Source: Brevibacterium moorei (GTDB taxonomy: Bacteria; Actinomycetota; Actinomycetes; Actinomycetales; Brevibacteriaceae). Taken from it: DNA of 45,547 nt. Made by a program: the position numbers and the translations under genes. The DNA lies in NCBI RefSeq assembly GCF_024580735.1, contig NZ_JANIJX010000023.1, forward strand, positions 1 through 45,547, given 5' to 3'. Of this stretch, positions 1-8,476 are shown piece after piece (within the stretch, counting starts at the first letter, position 1; each line of letters starts with the position of its first letter). The notes beneath the pieces were generated by a model. The model was not told the origin of the DNA and did no database searches. It saw only the letters and a list, made by a program, of their open reading frames with translations.

Positions 1-126
1 CGCCCCAGAGGATTCCTCAACGATCCGAAATACACGCATCGACCCGAGATGGACACGAAGTCATGAGACATCAATGGACACACCTGGTTGAGACATCACG
101 TGGCCCCGATGTCCTGAGACATGACA
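1..126 (-). mobile_element. Left boundary: end of an insertion sequence (partial, IS481-like)
   Basis: Positions 1-126 are the exact reverse complement of 45421-45546, so the same DNA lies at both window ends in inverted orientation. Read outward, it starts TGTCATGTCTCAGGACATC and contains three ATGTCTCA-like motifs, as expected for transposase-binding repeats in an IS end. The pattern resembles ends of actinobacterial IS481-family elements as I remember them. No transposase reading frame is inside the window, so the family is inference. Identity stops abruptly at 126/127. Confidence 0.55.
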
Positions 127-137
127 CGCCCCGGAAC

Positions 138-150
138 CTGCATGAACCGG
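138..150. repeat. Orphan hairpin arm beside the left IS end
   Basis: CTGCATGAACCGG here is one arm of the hairpin that is complete at 44300-44342. Its partner arm is not in the neighbouring window sequence and would lie on the other side of the IS. It sits 12 bases from the IS boundary. Confidence 0.5.
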
Positions 151-184
151 TCACTGGCCGAACCCTGGGGTCATCGAGTGTGCA

Positions 185-1603
185 TCACCCCAGGCGGATA
201 TCGCGGAAGGTGGGGGAGCGGCTCGAGTCCCCAGGCGATTTCCCATACGTACTCTGCGCAACCCTGCGGATGCGCTCGCGCATGAGCTCGCTGATCGTCG
301 TGATTCCCGCGGCGTCCGCTTCCTCCGAGGCCTCCGCGCCGCGGGGGCTCCGCACTCCTTCGCCACCCACCCGCGCTCCGGCTGCCGGGCGCAGGGGTTC
401 GGGCTGTTGGACGAGCACGAAGCGCCGCTGCCCGCCGTCTGCCGCATTGAGCTCCAGTACCGCCTGGCCAGTGGTCCCCGAGCCTGCGAAGAAGTCCAAC
501 ACCAGCGCATCGCGGTCGGCGAAGGTCTGTGAGAGCACCAGGTCCTTGATCAGCTCCACCGGCTTCGGATAGGAGAACAGCCCGCCCAGGCCCAGGGTGC
601 TGAGCGCATTGCGCCCCTGTTCCCCCAGGGCCCTGATGATCGAGTACAGCTTCGACGAGGCCTGCTCGGCCGGGGTCAGCTTGACCACGGCGTGCTTGGC
701 CGTGCCGTCGGCGCCTGGCTCGCCCCAGGCACGCAGCACATGGGTGCCGGCGGCCAGCCAGCCATCGACCTGGCGCAGTTTCGCCGCACCGCGCACCGCC
801 AGGATGTCCTCGTACATGAGCCTGCGCTCGGTTCCCCTGGTGTACTTCCCGAAGCTCACCCGCAGCACATCGTCGTCGACCAGATAGCGCCGCCCGTCGA
901 TATCCTCGTACTTGGCCGGGGGCTTCTTGGGCCCCAGAAAGGGCCCGGCCTGCGCGATGTCGCGCGCCCAGGCGAGCACATAGTCATGCCCCCGGATGAA
1001 GAACCTGGCCTGCCCGCCACCCTTGGCGCGCTGGTGGACGAAGGCGCCCAGGAAGTTCTCCTCGCCGAACACCCGATGGCCCAGCATGGTCAGATAGGCC
1101 AGTTCGCCGTCGTCGATCGAGGCGAAGAACACCCCGTCAGCGCGCATCAGCCGGCGGGCCAGCAGCAGCCTGGGCAGCATCATGTTCAGCCAGGCCGCAT
1201 GGTCCTTGGTGCCTCCGGCCCGTCGGCCCGCGGTCCGCCCCGCCCTGTCGTGGTAGCTCAGGCGCGAGCCCGTGTTGTACGGCGGGTCGATGTAGACGAC
1301 CTTGAAAGCCGTGGCGTGGGTGTCCTGCAGCAGCTTCAGGGCCTCCAGATTGTCGCCCTCGATGAGCGTGTCCTCGGCTCGCGACAGCGGTCGGACCAGC
1401 GGCCGGACCCGCTTCGTTTCACGTGAAACAGTGTCTGCGCCGAGGTCCCCGTCGGCTTCAGCTCCGGCGTGCGGTCCGCGGCGCGGTTCGCTTACCCGCG
1501 CGCGGCGCGCAGTCCCGGCCAGGGCCTCGGCCGCGGCGCGTCCGGCCCAGTCGAAGACGACCCCGCCGGTTGCAGTCGGCCCCGCGTCCTCAGTCCTCGG
1601 CAT
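185..1603 (-). CDS. Site-specific DNA (adenine-N6) methyltransferase, type III Mod-like, possibly C-terminally shortened
   Basis: Predicted S-adenosylmethionine-dependent adenine-N6 methyltransferase of 472 residues. The catalytic DPPYNTG motif is at about 106-112 and the cofactor motif DFFAGSGTT at about 370-378. The order DPPY before FxGxG defines the beta class, as in type III Mod proteins. GDNLEALKLL just before DPPY and the FSYPKP stretch (about 343-348) are further Mod hallmarks. The ATG overlaps the end of the upstream regulator gene by 14 bp, suggesting translational coupling. The protein ends shortly after TISELMRERIRRV and FRDIRL, where many Mod proteins continue. It stops only 58 bp from the IS end, so truncation or loss of a partner res gene beyond the IS is possible. 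Residues 1-68 are poorly conserved and include the codons that carry a parS palindrome. Confidence 0.85.
   Translation of the reverse strand: MPRTEDAGPTATGGVVFDWAGRAAAEALAGTARRARVSEPRRGPHAGAEADGDLGADTVSRETKRVRPLVRPLSRAEDTLIEGDNLEALKLLQDTHATAFKVVYIDPPYNTGSRLSYHDRAGRTAGRRAGGTKDHAAWLNMMLPRLLLARRLMRADGVFFASIDDGELAYLTMLGHRVFGEENFLGAFVHQRAKGGGQARFFIRGHDYVLAWARDIAQAGPFLGPKKPPAKYEDIDGRRYLVDDDVLRVSFGKYTRGTERRLMYEDILAVRGAAKLRQVDGWLAAGTHVLRAWGEPGADGTAKHAVVKLTPAEQASSKLYSIIRALGEQGRNALSTLGLGGLFSYPKPVELIKDLVLSQTFADRDALVLDFFAGSGTTGQAVLELNAADGGQRRFVLVQQPEPLRPAAGARVGGEGVRSPRGAEASEEADAAGITTISELMRERIRRVAQSTYGKSPGDSSRSPTFRDIRLG
1416..1429. promoter_or_regulatory. parS: parS centromere site (ParB/Spo0J-binding palindrome)
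   Basis: GTTTCACGTGAAAC is a perfect 14-bp palindrome identical to the core bacterial parS consensus. It lies inside the methyltransferase gene, encoding part of residues 58-64 (TVSRETK). ParB loads at such sites and spreads to organise origin segregation. In Actinomycetota these sites cluster near oriC, and placement inside genes is common. I saw no second copy in this window. Confidence 0.8.
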
Positions 1604-3041
1604 GGCGCTCCAGGAACTCGTAGACCTCGGTCGGGTCGACCCCGGGGAAGGCCCCGGGCGGGACGGCGGCCAACAGTGAGGCGTGCATCTTGGCCTGGGG
1701 CCAGGACTGGGTCCCCCAGGTCACCTCCAGCTCGGCCGGCGCCGCGCGGCAGCAGGATGGATCGGGGCAGCGCGACTGGGACCGGATAGGGGTCTCCCTG
1801 CCCTCGAACCAGCGCACCTCGTTGAACGGCACGCCCACGCTCACCGCGAAGTCGCTGTCCTCTGGCAGTACCCGGGCGGTGCACCAATAGGTGCCGACGG
1901 GGGTGTCGGTGTACTGATAGTAGGGGCTGAAGCGGTCGGCGACCTTGAAGACCTGGCGCGAGGTGAAGCGCTTGCAGGCGTACTGGCCCTCCACGGCACC
2001 CAGGGGGTCGGTGGGGAAGGGCAGTCCGTCGTTCGAGTACACCTTGTGGATCGCTCCGGATGTCTGGACCTTCATGAAGTGCACGCGTAGGCCCAGGTGT
2101 TCGGTTGCCAGATTTGTGAACCGGTGGGCCGCGGTCTCATAGGTCGTGCCGAAATGATCGCGCAGCTCCTCAATGGAAATTCGGCGATTCTTCTTCGCCT
2201 CCTTCAGCAGGGACGCCGCGGCGGATTCCGGGAGCCGCAGGGCCGCCGCCAGATAGTTCACCTGCACGCGCTGGCGCAGGAACTCCGCATAGTCCCTGGG
2301 CTTCTCCTGGCCCAGGATCATCGGCGCCAGTGCCGCCAGCATGGTGGAGCGCGGATCGTGTCCTCCCATCCCCGAGTTGGGCAGATAGATCCGCTTGCCC
2401 CGCAGATCGGTCACCGAGCGCGTCGAGGCCGGCACATCGGCCACGTAGTGCAGATCGAAGCCCAGATGACTGGCGATCCCCGCGGCCTGCCGCTGGCTCA
2501 GTGGGCCGTCGCGGTAGTCCACCACGGCCAGCAGCTCGGCGGCCAGGTCCTCCAGATCGCCGAAGTAGTTGTGCGCCCTGCTCATCCGCTCCCGCAGATC
2601 GCGGTTGGCCCGCCTGGCCTCCTCCGGGGTGGCCGCGCGGGTCTCCGCCATCGTCTGGAGTTCGCGCTGTAGGCCGACGATGGCCTCCAGCGCGTCCGTC
2701 GGCAGGGCCTTGGTGCGGACCCGCGGCAGGCGCAGGGAGGAATAGAGGGCCGAGGCCTGTGCGCGTTCGGCCTGGATCTCCAGGGCCGCCCTGTGGTCCA
2801 CGGGGGTGGGGTCGAGGAGGTCCTCGGCGCTCACGTCCAGTGCCGTGGCCAGCGCCTGGAGCATGGAGATGGTGGGCTCCCGCCGCCCCGATTCGATCGC
2901 CGAGATTTGCGAGGGCGCCCGTGAGACCCGCTGCCCCAGGTCCGTCAGGGTCAGTCCTGCGGCCTTGCGGAAGTGGCGCACGCGCCGTCCGATGGTCAGG
3001 GCATCCGGCCCGGCCGTGGACTCCTTGGCTTCGTCGTTCAT
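1590..3041 (-). CDS. ramB: RamB-like transcriptional regulator of acetate/glyoxylate metabolism (XRE HTH, IrrE-like, DUF2083)
   Basis: 483-residue regulator. An N-terminal XRE helix-turn-helix (about 18-75, ending ISMLQALATALDVSAEDLL) is followed by a ScfR/RamB core containing an IrrE-like part (STRSVTDLRGKRIYLPN) and a DUF2083 cysteine-rich C-terminal part (CPDPSCC, about 420-426). In Corynebacterium and Mycobacterium, RamB controls aceA and aceB. Here the gene lies divergently beside aceA, with aceB next, which strongly supports that role. I chose ATG 3041 (MNDEAKES). The upstream in-frame ATG at 3080 would place a repeated operator-like motif inside the gene, and the shorter form matches the usual family length of about 475. 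It overlaps the downstream methyltransferase gene by 14 bp. Confidence 0.88.
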   Translation of the reverse strand: MNDEAKESTAGPDALTIGRRVRHFRKAAGLTLTDLGQRVSRAPSQISAIESGRREPTISMLQALATALDVSAEDLLDPTPVDHRAALEIQAERAQASALYSSLRLPRVRTKALPTDALEAIVGLQRELQTMAETRAATPEEARRANRDLRERMSRAHNYFGDLEDLAAELLAVVDYRDGPLSQRQAAGIASHLGFDLHYVADVPASTRSVTDLRGKRIYLPNSGMGGHDPRSTMLAALAPMILGQEKPRDYAEFLRQRVQVNYLAAALRLPESAAASLLKEAKKNRRISIEELRDHFGTTYETAAHRFTNLATEHLGLRVHFMKVQTSGAIHKVYSNDGLPFPTDPLGAVEGQYACKRFTSRQVFKVADRFSPYYQYTDTPVGTYWCTARVLPEDSDFAVSVGVPFNEVRWFEGRETPIRSQSRCPDPSCCRAAPAELEVTWGTQSWPQAKMHASLLAAVPPGAFPGVDPTEVYEFLERHAED

Positions 3042-3063
3042 GCCCCCAATCCTACGAAGAATC

Positions 3064-3098
3064 TGTGTAGAAGACCACATTTTCTAGTGTGTAGAAAA
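3064..3098. promoter_or_regulatory. Candidate RamB operator region
   Basis: TTTTCTA and TAGAAAA form an inverted repeat with a 5-nt spacer (3080-3098). TGTGTAGAA occurs twice as a direct repeat 24 bp apart (3064-3072 and 3088-3096). The cluster lies in the AT-rich part of the ramB/aceA divergent gap, just upstream of the ramB start. It fits an autoregulatory operator. The corynebacterial RamB consensus is different, so assignment to this regulator is inferred from position. Confidence 0.45.
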
Positions 3099-3298
3099 AT
3101 AACGAATTTTTCACTCAAATTCAGTCGAAATCGGGGTGGTGCGGCCCACAGACTGGAATCACAAGCGGAACACGATATGCACCTCGGCCCCGGCGACGGG
3201 ATTACCCACGATCCCGGAGAACAGGGTCGGAAGGCCCGGAGAACGGGCAGGTGCAGGGGCGTGGACCGCAACCCTCACAGCGACAAAGGAGCACCGAC

Positions 3299-4576
<1,278 letters not shown>

Positions 4577-4653
4577 CGCGCATCTGCGAGTTCTGAGTTC
4601 TGTGGCTTGAGCGTCGGGCCGTACCGCTCGGCTCTCAAGTCGCACCACCGGCT

Positions 4654-4698
4654 TGTCCGCGGGAAGGGTTTTTCGAGGGTTTACCCTTCCCGCGGACA
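4654..4698 (+). terminator. aceA terminator hairpin
   Basis: Perfect 15-bp stem TGTCCGCGGGAAGGG with its complement at 4684-4698 and a loop of about 15 nt, followed by ATTTTCT. It lies 78 bp after the aceA stop and has the canonical stem plus U-rich tail of an intrinsic terminator. Confidence 0.85.
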
Positions 4699-4848
4699 TT
4701 TTCTCTTCCCACCCTCCCCACACCCTCGCGCACTACACCCGGGCGCCGCCCGCGTTCCCGCTGCCCGCACCGGGCGAGAACCCATCGAGCTCCACGCAGC
4801 CCGACCTTCACCGACTTCCACTTAGCCCGTCCTTTCCAGGAGCATCCG

Positions 4849-6705
4849 ATGTCCGCCACGATCACGGAACAGACCACCGACCACCAGAGCCCTCGGTCCG
4901 CCGCCGCACAGCCCGCCGCCGCGCCGACGGCCGTGCGACCCGTAGCCGAGCAGTCGGCAAGCGAGCAGGCGCGCACCGCGCTGCGCATTCTGGGGCCGAT
5001 GGAGCCCGGCTACGACTCGATCCTCACACCGGACGCCCTGGACTTCGTGGCCGAACTCCACCGCCTCTTCTACGCCTCCCGGCGCGAAGTCATGGCCCAC
5101 CGCGAATCCCGCCGCGCCGCGATCGACCGCGGCCGGATGCCCGGCTTCAAGCCGGAGACCGCGGGCATCCGGCACGACCCGGAGTGGACGATCGCGCCCA
5201 CGGCGCCGGGCCTGGAGGACCGGCGGGTGGAGATCGTGGCGCCCGCCTGCCAGGCCGAGGCGGCCCGCGCCCTGGGCTCGGGCGCCCCCGTGTGGATCGC
5301 CGACCTCGAGGACACCATGTCGCCGAGTTGGCACAATGTCGTGACCGCCCAGGTGAATCTGCACCGGGCGGTGCGCGGAGATCTGCAGGCCGGCACCCCC
5401 GGCCTGGCCGGCCATCGCGGCACCGAGCGGCGCGCCGGCACCTCGTTCCCGACCTCGGGCCTGGGGCAGGAGACCGCCTATGCCAGGCCGCAGCAGGCGC
5501 CCACGATCATGCTGCGCCCGCGCGGGTTGCACCTGCCGGAGCGGCACCTGGAGTGGGTCGACGAGCACGGCACCCGGTTCGCCGCCAGCGCCACCCTGGT
5601 GGACCTCGGGCTGTACCTGTTCCACAATGCGCACGAACTCATCGCCGCCGGCCGCGGCCCCTACTTCTGCCTGCCGAAGCTCGAGGCGGCCCGCGAGGCC
5701 GCCTGGTTCAACGGCGTTTTCGTCGCCGCCCAGGAGGCCCTGGACATCCCGGTCGGCACGATCCGCGCCGGTGTCATCGTGGAGACGGTCACGGCGGCCT
5801 TCCAAGCCGAGGAGATCCTCTACGAACTGCGCGAGCACTCCGCCGGCCTGTCCACCGGCCGCTGGGACTACATCTTCTCGATGATCCGCGAATTCCGGAA
5901 CTACCGCGAGTTCATCCTGCCCGACCGCGACGCGATCGGCCCCGAGGCCCGCTTCATGCGCGCCTTCCTGCGCCATATCGTCGATGTGTGCCACCGCCGC
6001 GGCGCCCCCGTGCTCGGCGGCATGTCGACCTATGTGCCCGGCCACAAGTCCTCCGAGGGCCTGGCCGTGCGCCCCGACAAGGAAGCCGAACGCGCCCTCG
6101 GCTTCGACGGCACCTGGGTGTCCCACCCGGCGCTGGTCCCGCTGGCCCGCCACGTTTTCTCTGGCGCGGGAACCGGGGCCGAGGCCGCGGCGGGCGGCGC
6201 GGCTGAGGGCACCGGCTCGGGTCCGCATCCCGAGCACCCCCGTCCCACCCCCACCACGCCGGAGGGCCGCGAGACCCAGCTGCGCCGGGCCCTGCTCGAC
6301 GTGAGTGACATCGCCGCCGTCCACCCGACCGAGGCCGGGCTGCGCGCGGACATCCGCCTGGTCCTGCACTATGTCAACGCCTGGCTGTCGGGACGCGGGA
6401 TGATCGAATGGGATGGCCAGCACCAGGACGCATCGTGTGCGGAGATCTGCCGGGCGCACATCTGGCAGTGGATCCGCCACTCCGTGACCCTGGCCGACGG
6501 CCGCCCCGTGACCCGCGAACTTGTGGCCCGCTGCGCCGCCGAGGAACTGGCCGTGATCGTCCAGCATCCGGCCGACCACTACCCTGACGCGGCCGAGGTC
6601 CTGGCCGCCGCGGCGCTGGGCGATACGATGCCCGGATTCCTCACGACCGAGGCCTATGAGGACTTCCTCGTCGACTGGCGCGTCAAGCGCGAACAGGCGG
6701 CATGA
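4849..6705 (+). CDS. aceB: Malate synthase (A-type)
   Basis: Condenses glyoxylate with acetyl-CoA to malate, completing the shunt begun by AceA. Hallmarks are LRPRGLHLPE (Arg225 of the active site), the barrel segment around GVIVETVTAAFQ, KSSEGLAVRPDKE, and NAWLSGRGMIEW followed by HQDASCAEI, whose Asp527 matches the catalytic base. At 618 residues it is longer than the usual 530-560. The excess is an N-terminal Gln/Ala-rich stretch (1-45), an insert before the active-site Arg (about 175-215) and a Gly/Ala/Pro-rich loop (about 440-470). ATG 4849 has AGGAG 6 bases upstream. The 272-bp gap before it carries the aceA terminator. Confidence 0.95.
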   Translation: MSATITEQTTDHQSPRSAAAQPAAAPTAVRPVAEQSASEQARTALRILGPMEPGYDSILTPDALDFVAELHRLFYASRREVMAHRESRRAAIDRGRMPGFKPETAGIRHDPEWTIAPTAPGLEDRRVEIVAPACQAEAARALGSGAPVWIADLEDTMSPSWHNVVTAQVNLHRAVRGDLQAGTPGLAGHRGTERRAGTSFPTSGLGQETAYARPQQAPTIMLRPRGLHLPERHLEWVDEHGTRFAASATLVDLGLYLFHNAHELIAAGRGPYFCLPKLEAAREAAWFNGVFVAAQEALDIPVGTIRAGVIVETVTAAFQAEEILYELREHSAGLSTGRWDYIFSMIREFRNYREFILPDRDAIGPEARFMRAFLRHIVDVCHRRGAPVLGGMSTYVPGHKSSEGLAVRPDKEAERALGFDGTWVSHPALVPLARHVFSGAGTGAEAAAGGAAEGTGSGPHPEHPRPTPTTPEGRETQLRRALLDVSDIAAVHPTEAGLRADIRLVLHYVNAWLSGRGMIEWDGQHQDASCAEICRAHIWQWIRHSVTLADGRPVTRELVARCAAEELAVIVQHPADHYPDAAEVLAAAALGDTMPGFLTTEAYEDFLVDWRVKREQAA

Positions 6706-6838
6706 ACGACCCGGAACGCCTCCGTCCCTGACCTTTGTGGGGAGCGCGGAAGAAATCTAATGGAAGGGTGTTCCTCGGGCCGGGTTTCAAGCGGTATGCT
6801 GGGTTCGCAAAAGTTGGATTTCATGGTGAAAGTGGAAG

Positions 6839-7189
6839 ATGTCACGACGAGCCAAAGAGCTCTCTGAAGAGCAGAGAGCCGTAGTCCGGACAGTACGCCG
6901 GCTAGCGCGACAGCGCGCAGTAGTCAACGAGAACTACATTTCGTCTATTCTGCAGGCACGCGCCGCGGGGATCACCTATGCCGCGATCGCCGAAGCCGTC
7001 GGCACCTCGTCGCAGGCGGTGCAGGAGATCGTCCGGCGCCACGCCCGCTCGGAGGGTTTCACCTCCGTGCAGGAGATGGCGGCTGCACCGGTGCCGGTGG
7101 CAGCTGCTGTAGCGGCGGAGGCACCGGTCGCGCAGCCTGTGGCAGCGGTGACGGCGAGGATTCCGTTGATCAGCCCGGTGACCATCTGA
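6839..7189 (+). CDS. Small helix-turn-helix protein of unknown function
   Basis: 116 residues. The middle (about 32-70) reads as a Trp-less HTH: ISSILQARAAGITYAAIAEA, then VGTSSQAVQEIVRR, a pattern shared with small Hin/resolvase-like or sigma-region-4-like DNA-binding folds. Residues 80-110 are a Pro/Ala/Val-rich tail. The start is ATG 6839 with only a weak GGAAG nearby. The region upstream (6706-6838) has a TATGCT hexamer around 6795 that could be a -10 box. The gene is followed after 29 bp by the phosphatase gene and may be co-transcribed with it. I do not recognise a named family. Confidence 0.7.
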   Translation: MSRRAKELSEEQRAVVRTVRRLARQRAVVNENYISSILQARAAGITYAAIAEAVGTSSQAVQEIVRRHARSEGFTSVQEMAAAPVPVAAAVAAEAPVAQPVAAVTARIPLISPVTI

Positions 7190-7218
7190 GCGCGGTCCCG
7201 TTTCCCACGATCGACCGC

Positions 7219-8289
7219 GTGCAGGGCAGTGACCTGCTCGCGGTCGCTTGCGATTTGGCGATCATCGCGGGGACCCGGCAGGCTCACTGGCGCGCGCGGA
7301 TCGAAGCCCACGGCTGGGACCGTTCACAGGTCACGGCCAAGGACGATCCGAACAACCTGGTGACGGCGGCCGATGAGGAGATCGAGTCCCTGGTGCGCGG
7401 CTATCTGGTCCGCGTGCGCCCCAGCGATGTGATGATCGGCGAGGAGGGCGCTGCTGCGCTGGACCTGGAACAGGTGCTCGACGAGTCCCAGCTCGCCGCA
7501 CTGCTCCCGCGCCTGCGGTGCGCGGTGACGGCCGGCGAGGGAGGCTCGGCGGACGTCGCGGGCGTGGCACAGTCACCCGCCGGAGCGGACCAATGTGCCG
7601 GTGCGGACCAATGTGCCGGTGCGGACCGCTACGAATGGCACGTCGATCCGATCGACGGCACCGTGAACTTCGTGCGCGGGATCGAATACCACTGCTTCTC
7701 CGTGGGCGTGCGGCGTCTGAACGGCGGCGGTGATGCCGTGGCCGATGGGGCCGGCGGCACTCGCGCCGCGGCGACCACCGGCGGTGCAGTGTCCGGTCCC
7801 GTGTGGGAATCGGCCGGCTGGGTCCTGGGCCTGGTCGCCTGTCCCGCACTGGACACCGTATGGTTCGCCGAGGCCCCGGATCCGGCTGGTGCAGGAGTTC
7901 CGGCTGGTGCCTGGAAGCTCCCACCCGCCGGCGACCCCGTACGTCTGCACGGCACACCTGTGGGACGGCGCGGGCGACTCGCGGCCACCGGCTTCAATTA
8001 CTCGCCCGAGCTGCGGACCCGCCAGCTGGCGGAACTGGGTCGCATCATGGCGGACTTCGACGATGTCCGCAGGCTGGGCTCCGCCGCCATGGATCTGTGT
8101 CTGGCAGCCGAAGGCCGTGTCAACGCCTACTATGAGCGCGGCCTGGGCGTCTACGACTTCGCCGGAGGTGCGGTGATCGCCGAGCAGGCCGGGCTGCAGG
8201 TGCGCCGCCCCCACGCCTACGACGACTACTGCATCGCAGCGGACACCCCGGAGCGCTTCGCCTTCATCGAATCCTGCCTACAGGACTGA
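7219..8289 (+). CDS. Inositol monophosphatase family protein (IMPase/FIG/CysQ superfamily)
   Basis: Mg-dependent, Li-sensitive-type phosphatase fold of about 356 residues. Metal-site motifs: GEEG (about 75-78), the family signature DPIDGTVNF (about 143-151), and near the end VYDFAGGAVIAEQAG, the counterpart of WDxAAG. Substrate could be inositol phosphate, histidinol phosphate or PAP; the sequence alone does not decide. The protein is longer than the usual 260-290 because of inserts: about 100-135 (with an 18-bp tandem repeat) and about 175-235. The start is a GTG without a clear ribosome site, so it is uncertain. The gene is closed downstream by a long palindrome facing the convergent iron-transport operon. 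Confidence 0.8.
   Translation: MQGSDLLAVACDLAIIAGTRQAHWRARIEAHGWDRSQVTAKDDPNNLVTAADEEIESLVRGYLVRVRPSDVMIGEEGAAALDLEQVLDESQLAALLPRLRCAVTAGEGGSADVAGVAQSPAGADQCAGADQCAGADRYEWHVDPIDGTVNFVRGIEYHCFSVGVRRLNGGGDAVADGAGGTRAAATTGGAVSGPVWESAGWVLGLVACPALDTVWFAEAPDPAGAGVPAGAWKLPPAGDPVRLHGTPVGRRGRLAATGFNYSPELRTRQLAELGRIMADFDDVRRLGSAAMDLCLAAEGRVNAYYERGLGVYDFAGGAVIAEQAGLQVRRPHAYDDYCIAADTPERFAFIESCLQD
7585..7627 (+). repeat. In-frame 18-bp tandem repeat
   Basis: The unit GCGGACCAATGTGCCGGT occurs at 7585-7602 and 7603-7620, with a partial third copy to 7627. It encodes ADQCAG twice inside a variable loop of the phosphatase, just before the conserved DPIDGT core. The repeat keeps frame, so copy number could vary without breaking the protein. 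Confidence 0.75.
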
Positions 8290-8330
8290 GCGGATCGGAC
8301 ACCCTCCCAGCGCGTCAACACCATCCAGAC

Positions 8331-8402
8331 GCATAGACACCAGGTGAGCGCGGGAACTACTTGCTACAACAGGTAGTTCCCGCGCTCACCTGGTGTCTAT
8401 GC
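8331..8402. terminator. Bidirectional terminator: 30-bp perfect hairpin
   Basis: Arms 8331-8360 and 8373-8402 are exact reverse complements (30 bp) around a 12-nt loop. It lies between the convergent ends of the phosphatase gene and the ABC ATPase gene. There is no U-tract on either side, so termination would rest on the stem alone. Confidence 0.8.
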
Positions 8403-8476
8403 GGGGGAAAGCCGGTCGGCGCGGCCGGCGCGCGGAGCCGGCCCGGCGCACGGAACCGGGACGGGGCCTCGGCGCC

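Noticed and set aside
3042..3298. Riboswitch or structured leader before aceA
   Set aside because: The leader has short GC-rich stems but no conserved riboswitch core that I recognise.
7585..7627. Possible CRISPR or minisatellite array
   Set aside because: Only two full 18-bp units without spacers, and coding in frame. No CRISPR-like array was seen anywhere in the window.
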